From CAVQFD01 sp963724695 (GTDB lineage Bacteria > Acidobacteriota > Vicinamibacteria > Vicinamibacterales > CAVVIG01): a stretch of 64,000 bases of DNA. Shown here piece by piece: positions 58,266-64,000 of this stretch. Position 1 is the stretch's first letter; each line of letters opens with the position of its first letter. Both the position numbers and the translations under genes were made by a program. The notes under the pieces are model-generated. The model ran no database searches. It was given only the letters and a program-made list of their open reading frames with translations, and was not told the origin of the DNA. The stretch lies in contig CAVRVW010000011.1 of NCBI GenBank assembly GCA_963724695.1, forward strand, positions 372,001 to 436,000, written 5' to 3'.

Positions 58266-59853
58266 ATGAACCTTGCTGTCTTCATCGATTTCGACAACAT
58301 CGAAATCGGCGTCAAGACCACCCTCGGCGAACATTTCGACATCAACACCATTCTCGAGGCGCTCAAGGAACGCGGCGAGGTCGTCACCAAGATCGCGTAT
58401 GCCGACTGGACGCGGGCCGGGGAGTACAGCCGCGCGCTCACCCAGCACGCCATCCGCCTCGTCCAGCGCAACCTCACGCCCGGCGGCGACAAGAACGGCG
58501 CGGACATCAACCTCGCGCTCGACGCGCTGGAGATGGCGTTCACGCACCCCCACATCAACGCCTACGTCATCGTCGGCGGCGACAGCGACTTCCTGTCGCT
58601 GGTCGAAAAGCTCAAGCAGTACAACAAGAAGGTCTTCGTGGTCGGCGGACGGGCCTTCACCAGCATCATCCTGCAGCGGAACTGCCACGAGTTCATCGCG
58701 TACGAGAACCTGGTGCGACGACCCTCGCCCTCGTCCTCGCCCCGGCGCCCCGAGGCCAGGCCGGCCGGTCGCGCTCTCTGCCGCATCGCCCATCTCCCAG
58801 GCATTTCCGATCGTCCGGCGCGCGCTGAAGATCCTGGCGGACCGCGAGGTCACGCCGCAGACGGGCCTGCTCAAGAGCACGCTGCTGCAGCTCGACTCGA
58901 CGTTCTCGGAGCGCAGTTACGGCGCTTCGTCGTTCCTCGACTTCGCCGAGAAGCTGTCGCAGGCGGGCCTGGTGCTGCTGAAGCACTCGGGCCGCAGCGT
59001 AATGGTGGAGCTGAACCCGGCGTCGCCCGAGGAGGGTGGGGGCACCAACGGCGCGGCCAAGACGACGGCGGTGGCGATCGCCGAAGGCATCGACGACGCC
59101 GCGGTCGGCGACGGCGGCGCGGCGGCGACGGCGGAAGGCGCGGAAGTGCCGACCGACTGGGCCGGACGGCCGATCGACCCGGCCAGGCCGGTCAGGAATG
59201 AAGCGTCCAGGCCGCAAGCCGATCAGGCCGGTCAGGCCCTCGGACCCGTGCCGCCTCAACTCGGCGATCAGGCCGAGGGCGTCAAGGTCGTGGCGAAACT
59301 CCTCGGCGCCGCGACGCGGTGGCCGATGTACGTGCGCAACGTGAAACAGATCCTGCGCGCGGGCTCATTCGACGAGCGCGCGTACGGCTTTGGCGGGCTC
59401 ATGGATCTGCTGCGCGCCTGCCAGCGCGAGTCGCTGCTCCGTCTCGAACGAGACCGGCGCGGAGGCCTGCGTGTTTTCCAGGGCCAGGCGATCGCGCGCA
59501 CGGCCCCGACGTCAACGACTCCGTCGGCGCCCGCCATCTTCGACATCGCCGACGAGCTCGGCGAGACCGATGACTCGATGCAGCCGGCTTCGTTGATGGC
59601 CAACGTGCCCGCCGCGGTCCACCGGTCGCACGATACCGAAGATCTCGACGGCGCCGATGCACCGCCCATCACCGTCGTGGATACCACGGCGGAGCTGCTG
59701 GGCCGGGCGACCGGAAAGCGGTCGCGCACGCGAGCGGCCGTCTCCGTGTCCGAGCCGCCGTCGGGCAACCGTGCACCGCGCGGGACCCGCAAGGCTGCCG
59801 CCAGGAAGCCGGCGGCTGCTCCGCGACGAGCGCGGAAGAAGCCGGCGGATTAG
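58266..59853 (+). CDS. NYN-domain RNase with LOTUS/OST-HTH domains (LabA/DUF88-like)
   Basis: About 529 residues. The N-terminal NYN/PIN-like nuclease (residues 1-155) opens MNLAVFIDFDNIEIG with catalytic Asp residues in FDN, DKNGADINLALDALE and GGDSDFLSLVEKL. After one frame break near 58765 come two OST-HTH/LOTUS RNA-binding domains (QAFPIVRRALKILADREV with LLKSTLLQLDSTFSERSYG; and VAKLLGAATRWPMYVRNV) and a basic tail (RTRKAAARKPAAA). A likely RNA-cleaving or RNA-decay regulator. The ATG at 58266 begins the canonical family motif; an upstream TTG at 58248 is possible. Convergent with the metzincin gene, overlapping by 4 bases. Confidence 0.85.
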
Positions 59854-60869
59854 CGAACCGGCCCCGTCCAGCGCGCGGCCGTGGGGGCGAAGGGATTGGA
59901 CGGCCCCGACATCGGGTCCGTGTCCGGCGAGACATTGCCCGGCTGGCGCTGAAACGCCACAATCGCGGCGGCGCGATCGAAGTCCGTTGGCTCGGGACCG
60001 ATCGCGGGGTTCATGATCGACGTTCGCGACTCCACATGGAGGTACCCCAGCGCGTGTCCAAGCTCGTGGATGCGCAGCAGCCGCCGCCTGGCATCGTCGC
60101 GATCGAAGTTCCAGTCCAGGAACATCGCCCCACCGTTCACGGAACCGTCCGGGTTCTCCGCCCACCTGCCGTACCCGATCGTCTGAGCAAACGTCAGGAT
60201 GCCGTTGTACCGTCCGACGACGATCGTGCCTGCGCGTGTCACCAGAGCTCTCGTGCCGGATGCCGGACGCTCGACGTCGACGCGGGCAAACGAGGTGTAC
60301 GTCCCGCCCGTGAGGAGCGACAGCCCTTCGGTCAGATGCGCGACCAGCTGCGCCACTTCGTCGTCGGACATCCGTTCATCGGTCGCCGTGTACTCGTCGG
60401 CGGGCACGCGGTACGCCATCACGGAGGCGATCACCACCAGTGCGGGCCGTGTCGTCCAGCGCTGCAGGCGCGCGTTGGCGCTCCGGAACATCTCGTTGAA
60501 GGCGGCGAGATCAAACGATGCGGGAATGACCGACAGCCGCGCTCGTTCGGTCGTCGGGCTGGTCACAATCGTCTGACGTTCGACGATGCCAGGTCCAGTG
60601 ATCGTGGTGGAGTGGCTGCCTGGCTTGTCGACTTCCGTCCTGAAATAGCCGGAGGCGTCGGTCGTGGCCGCCGGCGCGGTGCTGACGCGCACCGACAGGC
60701 CGGCCGCTCCCGACCCGTCCACGGCGTTGACAGCCAGGCCCTCGACCAGCCGCTCCGGAGGAATCGCCGACGAGGACGGTGAGGACGGCGAGCCGGTGCA
60801 CGCGCCAGCGAGTGCCGTTGTGAGGAGTGCCGATGTGAGAATGCGGAGAGGAGCGTGTAGCGCGCGCAT
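59850..60869 (-). CDS. Metzincin-type zinc protease lipoprotein
   Basis: 339 residues. Lipoprotein signal (LTTALAGAC). Residues 35-105 form a carboxypeptidase-regulatory/CnaB-like sandwich (GLAVNAVDGSGAAGLSVRVS). The catalytic motif is HELGHALGYLH (residues about 268-278), the long metzincin HExxHxxGxxH, and a Met-turn (SIMNPAIGPE) follows. It probably degrades proteins outside the cytoplasm; a relative of matrixins. A short C-terminal segment (NPFAPTAARW) is unassigned. Confidence 0.8.
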   Translation of the reverse strand: MRALHAPLRILTSALLTTALAGACTGSPSSPSSSAIPPERLVEGLAVNAVDGSGAAGLSVRVSTAPAATTDASGYFRTEVDKPGSHSTTITGPGIVERQTIVTSPTTERARLSVIPASFDLAAFNEMFRSANARLQRWTTRPALVVIASVMAYRVPADEYTATDERMSDDEVAQLVAHLTEGLSLLTGGTYTSFARVDVERPASGTRALVTRAGTIVVGRYNGILTFAQTIGYGRWAENPDGSVNGGAMFLDWNFDRDDARRRLLRIHELGHALGYLHVESRTSIMNPAIGPEPTDFDRAAAIVAFQRQPGNVSPDTDPMSGPSNPFAPTAARWTGPVR

Positions 60870-61022
60870 GGCCGCGGAACGTGCAAAGGCCGTGCTCCGG
60901 GCGGCGTGGCGTAAGTCGTTGAGCCTGCACACCGTGAACGAGGTCAGCCCGCCGAAACCGGGGCCCCGACCACGCAGGCTGTAATCGACGCACACGCCCA
61001 ACGCCCGCGCTGTCGGTGCAGT

Positions 61023-61030
61023 TACACTGC
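61023..61030 (+). promoter_or_regulatory. -10-like hexamer overlapping a small inverted repeat
   Basis: TACACT (61023-61028) before the gene at 61074. GCAGT (61018-61022) and ACTGC (61026-61030) form an inverted repeat across it. The larger 204-base gap 60870-61073 also holds AGCCTGC (60922) / GCAGGCT (60974) 7-base arms. Confidence 0.3.
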
Positions 61031-61073
61031 CTGCCGCGGAGTCGCACTCTTTGGAAACGAGTCGGGGATCATC

Positions 61074-61475
61074 ATGAACCAGATCATTGCGTCTATGAAG
61101 TGGATCATGCTCGTGTGCGGGTTGTTGACTTGCACCATGTTCTACGCAGCCGTGGCGCCGCAGGCCGCTTTGCAGTCCACGTTCGGGGCGTCGCTCGAAG
61201 GCCCAGTGGCGGAGGTCGTCGTCCGCAACTGGGGCGTGTTGATCGGGCTGATGGGGGCCATGCTCGTCTATGGTGCGTTCGATGCCACCGCTCGCCCGCT
61301 CGTCCTCATCGTGGCCGGCCTGAGCAAGATCGTATTCATTGCGCTCATTCTGACGGCAGGTAGACAGTTCCTCAGCCATCAGGCCGGGGTGGCCGTCGTC
61401 AGCGACATCATCCAGGTCGCGCTGTTCGCCGCCTATCTGCTCGCAACACGCAGCGGCGGTCAAGCTGGCCGCTGA
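61074..61475 (+). CDS. Four-helix membrane protein of unknown function
   Basis: 133 residues with four membrane segments (about 8-28, 47-67, 73-95, 104-124). No conserved catalytic residue. It is similar in shape to small uncharacterised DUF-type integral membrane proteins. SD-like TCGGGGATC precedes the ATG. Convergent with the cupin gene (9-base gap). Confidence 0.65.
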   Translation: MNQIIASMKWIMLVCGLLTCTMFYAAVAPQAALQSTFGASLEGPVAEVVVRNWGVLIGLMGAMLVYGAFDATARPLVLIVAGLSKIVFIALILTAGRQFLSHQAGVAVVSDIIQVALFAAYLLATRSGGQAGR

Positions 61476-61484
61476 CGCCACGGG

Positions 61485-61967
61485 TCAGCGTGGCGGCGCT
61501 GCTCCGTCGGCCAGAGGAATGAAGAGCGAGATTCGCTCGCTGGATCCGATCGCCCGCGAAATGTGGCCCTGGCCGGTGGTGTCTTCCGCCAGCAGGATGT
61601 GTCCGGGGCCGAGCCGAAGCTTCTTGCCGCCCTCGAGCTCGACTTCGCTCTCGCCCGCCAGCGTGATCACGTACTGGCGGTTCGGTGCGGGATGCCAGTC
61701 GAGGTCGTAGTCCTTGTTCGTGCGGCGGAACTGGAGGCTCTTCACCGCAACCGTGGACGACAGCTCGGTGCCTCGTCCCTGCGGCTTCAGCGGGATTTCG
61801 TACTCCTCCATCTTCGTCTTGCCGTCGGCGCCGGTGTACAAGCGTGTGACCTTGACCGGCATGCGGGCCTGCGCCGATAGCCTGGCGTGCTCCCATCGAT
61901 CGGTCGCCACAAGCGCCAGCGTGGGGATCCATCCCAGGATCAACAGACCTTTGAGCACCTTCTTCAT
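61485..61967 (-). CDS. Membrane-anchored cupin-like protein
   Basis: 160 residues with an N-terminal hydrophobic anchor (LLILGWIPTLALVAT). The double-stranded beta-helix core has YVITLAGESEVELEGGKKLRLGPGHILLAEDTTGQGH; only two histidines are visible, so the metal site may be incomplete. Its substrate is unknown. A TATAAT -10-like hexamer on the minus strand (62030-62035) is 63 bases upstream. Confidence 0.7.
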   Translation of the reverse strand: MKKVLKGLLILGWIPTLALVATDRWEHARLSAQARMPVKVTRLYTGADGKTKMEEYEIPLKPQGRGTELSSTVAVKSLQFRRTNKDYDLDWHPAPNRQYVITLAGESEVELEGGKKLRLGPGHILLAEDTTGQGHISRAIGSSERISLFIPLADGAAPPR

Positions 61968-62029
61968 CGCGCCCTCCAGAGGAGCCGCCGTGGTGCGTGC
62001 CGGGACGGCCGTCGCACGCCGATCGGCGG

Positions 62030-62052
62030 ATTATACGCGTCCCGGTCGTATA
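62030..62052. promoter_or_regulatory. Cupin promoter with overlapping inverted repeat
   Basis: ATTATA (62030-62035; TATAAT on the minus strand) overlaps TATACG (62032-62037), which is inverted as CGTATA at 62047-62052. The arms could bind a dimeric regulator covering the minus-strand -10 and lie in the 132-base divergent gap to the DUF488 gene. Confidence 0.35.
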
Positions 62053-62099
62053 CCATTGACGTTCTCGAACGCTGCGCTGGAGCGTGTGGGTCTGGAACA

Positions 62100-62486
62100 A
62101 TGGCGATTCGCGTCGTTCAACTGGGTAGTCCGAGGGCGCGCGGCGAAGGGCTGCGGCTGGGCACGGTACGACGCCCGCCGCGCGGGGTGCCCAGGAGCGA
62201 GCACGCGTCACGCGACTTCTATGATGTCTGGCTGCCTGACCTTGCGCCGAGCGACGCGCTGCTCAAACACGGGCAGGGGGCGACCGGCGACCGCGCCTGG
62301 AACACGTTCGTCAGAAAGTACCGGAGCGAGATGAAGCGGCCGGAGGCGGCCCGCCTCCTGCGCCTGCTGGCCGCGCTGTCGCAGGCAAGCGATTTCTCGG
62401 TAGGATGCTACTGCGCGGACGAAACACGATGCCACCGCTCCGTGCTTCGGTCATTGCTCGTCGCACATGGCGCCCGTCTCGCCTGA
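62100..62486 (+). CDS. DUF488 family protein
   Basis: 128 residues, intact. Opens MAIRVVQLGSPRARGEGLRLGT; the C-terminal DUF488 motif is SVGCYCADETRCHRSVL, with the conserved Cys-x-Cys and CHR triad region that binds metal or performs sulphur/nucleotide chemistry in this family. Biochemical role not known. In many species it occurs near RNA or DNA modification genes. It diverges from the cupin gene. Confidence 0.8.
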   Translation: MAIRVVQLGSPRARGEGLRLGTVRRPPRGVPRSEHASRDFYDVWLPDLAPSDALLKHGQGATGDRAWNTFVRKYRSEMKRPEAARLLRLLAALSQASDFSVGCYCADETRCHRSVLRSLLVAHGARLA

Positions 62487-62522
62487 GCCGGGCCTTTCGA
62501 GGCTGAAATGGAGCGCGTCATC

Positions 62523-63468
62523 ATGCGTCACACGACTTCCTCCCGGGCTCGTGGTCTTGCTGCCTGCCTGCTGATTGCTGCGCCGGTGTTCGCCCAGCAG
62601 GCGCCGCCCCAGGACCCGCTGGTCAAGGAGGGCGCCACCGTCAAGCTGGCCGAACACACCTACGCCATCCCCGACGGCAACGTCGGCCTCGTGCCGAACG
62701 TCGGCATCGTCGTCGGCTCGCGCGCCACGCTGGTCATCGATCCCGGGCTCGGGCGGCGCAACGGCGAAGCGGTCCTGCGCGAGGTCGCGAAGGTCAGCCG
62801 CAACACGGAGATCTACATCGCCTCCACGCACTTCCACGCGGAGCACACGACCGGCTACGTGGCGTTTCCTGCCAGCGCGAAGTACGTCAACTCCACCGTC
62901 CAGGAGGCCGAGTTCGCGCAGGGCGGCGCGCAATTGATCAAGACGTTCTCGGGCCGGTCGCCGATGACGGCGGAGCTGCTCAAGGACGCCGTCGGCCGCA
63001 AGGCCGACATCACGTTCGACCGCGACTACACTGCTCGATCTCGGCGGCGTCCGCGTGCGCTTTCTCGTGGTCGGCCCGACTCACACGCGCGGCGACACGG
63101 GGTTCTTCGTGGAAGGCGACGGCGTCCTGTTCTCCGGCGACGTCGTGATGAACAACTCGTTCCTGGCGGCGAACCAGGCGTCGAGCATGAAGGCGTGGCT
63201 GGCGGCGTTCGACGCCTTCGAGGCGATGAAGCCGAGGACCATCGTACCCGCCGCACGGCGCCGTCGGTGCAGGGCTCGATCATCGCGGCGAACCGGGAGA
63301 TCATGCTGAACGTGCAGCGCGCGTGCGCGCGAGCTGAAGGCTCAGGGCCGTTCGGCCGACGAAACGGCTACCGCCGTGCAGGCAGAGATTGCGGCCACGC
63401 ACCCGCAGTGGCCCCGCGCCAACGGCCTCGCCTCAGCGGCCCGCGCCGCGTACGCGGAAGCACCATAA
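62523..63468 (+). CDS. Secreted metallo-beta-lactamase-fold hydrolase with HxHxEH variant
   Basis: About 314 residues with a signal peptide (GLAACLLIAAPVFAQ). The MBL motif reads THFHAEHTTGY, with Glu where the usual HxHxDH has Asp; the further ligand region is GPTHTRGDTGFFVEGDGVLFSGDVVMNNS. Frame breaks near 63030, 63255 and 63335; the repaired tail ends RANGLASAARAAYAEAP. Substrate unknown. An earlier in-frame start at 62508 is possible. Its stop touches the last tandem-word element. Confidence 0.8.
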
Positions 63469-63469
63469 C

Positions 63470-63505
63470 GAATTGCAAATCGTAAATTGTAAATCGTAAA
63501 TTTCG
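63470..63505. repeat. AT-rich tandem-word element at gene ends
   Basis: Overlapping AAATCGTAAATTG words (GCAAATCGTAAATTGTAAAT), between the MBL stop (63466-63468) and the TPR stop (63507-63509). Like 5323-5356 it is AT-rich and built from short repeats. Confidence 0.65.
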
Positions 63506-63506
63506 A

Positions 63507-64000
63507 CTATCTCTTCTCGAGATACTCAATCCACTGCCTCACCAGCGCCTGCTGCAAGCCCTTCGTCTTGACGTACTGATCGGCGTAGGCGCGGGCACGC
63601 TTCTGATCCTCGGCGCGTGAGTACGCGGCGGCGTTCGACAGCCGCAGGTGGTACATCCATTCGACGGCGAGCGCGAGCGCTTCCGCGTCCTCAGGGTAGT
63701 GCTCGATGTGGCGGTCGAGTGTCCGGACCGCTTCCCGGCCCTGGCCGAACGTGGCGTACAGGAGCGCAAGCGGCTTCGCAAAGCGCGGGTCCGCCGGCCA
63801 TTTCTCCACGGCCTCCAGCAGGATGTTCCGCGCGTCGCCCAGGCTGTTGGTCCGCAGCAGCGCGTCGCCCAGCCACTGGTAGATCTCCGGAATATCCGAC
63901 CCCTCGATGAGCGAGGTCTGCCACGCGCCGGCTGCCTGCTGATCGTGTCCTGCGGCCGCAAACGTGGCGCCGAGGTATGCGAGCGCCGCCGTGCTGTCGG
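63507..64000 (-). CDS. TPR-containing protein, C-terminal part, cut by window edge
   Basis: The open frame runs from the right edge to the stop at 63507 (about 164 residues visible). Repeats such as AALAYLGATFAAAGHDQQAAGAW, IYQWLGDALLRTNSLGDARNIL and YATFGQGREAVRTLDRHIEHYPEDAEAL fit TPR units. The C-terminus is basic (QQALVRQWIEYLEKR). Partner and role unknown. Confidence 0.7.
   Translation of the reverse strand, partial: DSTAALAYLGATFAAAGHDQQAAGAWQTSLIEGSDIPEIYQWLGDALLRTNSLGDARNILLEAVEKWPADPRFAKPLALLYATFGQGREAVRTLDRHIEHYPEDAEALALAVEWMYHLRLSNAAAYSRAEDQKRARAYADQYVKTKGLQQALVRQWIEYLEKR

Overview
The window is a 64 kb, GC-rich, densely coded bacterial chromosome segment. It most likely comes from an Acidobacteriota genome, perhaps Vicinamibacteria-like. 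The evidence is a VWFA-related protein of the acidobacterial type (33423-34487), a carboxypeptidase-regulatory/TonB-dependent beta-barrel protein, OMP85-like and outer-membrane export genes, and many secreted or lipoprotein genes. The taxonomic call is an inference from gene content. I see no rRNA, tRNA, CRISPR array, phage or insertion sequence. No gene-free stretch exceeds about 240 bases.

Layout. 1-9600: an edge-truncated PDZ membrane protein, a TonB-dependent-type outer-membrane protein, a secreted protein, then a sugar/glycolysis run (glgC, eno, gpmA), a multicopper oxidase lipoprotein, DinB and DUF1801 proteins. 9600-13500: methylmalonyl-CoA mutase catalytic subunit and two peptide-type ABC ATPases without permeases. 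13500-22230 (mostly minus): M48 protease, CHASE2 adenylate cyclase and metallo-beta-lactamase protein overlapping by 1-4 bases, DUF4159 protein, GT-C-like membrane protein, GH13 enzyme, LolD/MacB-type ATPase. 22230-28710: an MSHA-pilus/type II secretion-like set (secretin, ExeA/MshM ATPase, GspB/MshN-like TPR protein, MshE/PilB-like protein) plus a GGDEF protein. The PilB-like and GGDEF proteins are both degenerate at their catalytic motifs. 28800-37600: myo-inositol-phosphate synthase, methyltransferase, SDR, TonB, VWFA, ZIP transporter, BON protein, two alpha/beta hydrolases, thioredoxin-like ferredoxin. 37700-44700: OMP85-like protein and partner, swivel-first aconitase-family enzyme, apaG, a secreted protein behind a sigma-54-type promoter, ispG. 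44750-51500: quinone-reductase-like enzyme, tri-haem and mono-haem cytochromes, UPF0182 giant membrane protein, tandem FKBP. 51500-64000: DUF349 protein, peroxiredoxin, NUDIX, topoisomerase IV-type A subunit, NYN/LOTUS RNase, metzincin lipoprotein, cupin, DUF488, a second MBL protein and an edge-truncated TPR protein.

Two sequence-level patterns run through the window. First, about 39 reading-frame breaks fall in 17 otherwise well-conserved genes. Most are single-base insertions, and they are almost absent between 14.6 and 43.4 kb. They look like consensus errors, so broken genes are annotated as CDS spanning the breaks. Second, seven short intergenic elements made of tandem 6-16 base words, often with G-rich words followed by complementary C-rich words, each touch a stop codon; two supply the stop codon and C-terminal tail of the gene they invade. 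A separate GC palindrome occurs twice inside coding sequence. Several divergent gene pairs are separated by only 24-50 bases with back-to-back -10-like hexamers, suggesting leaderless transcription.
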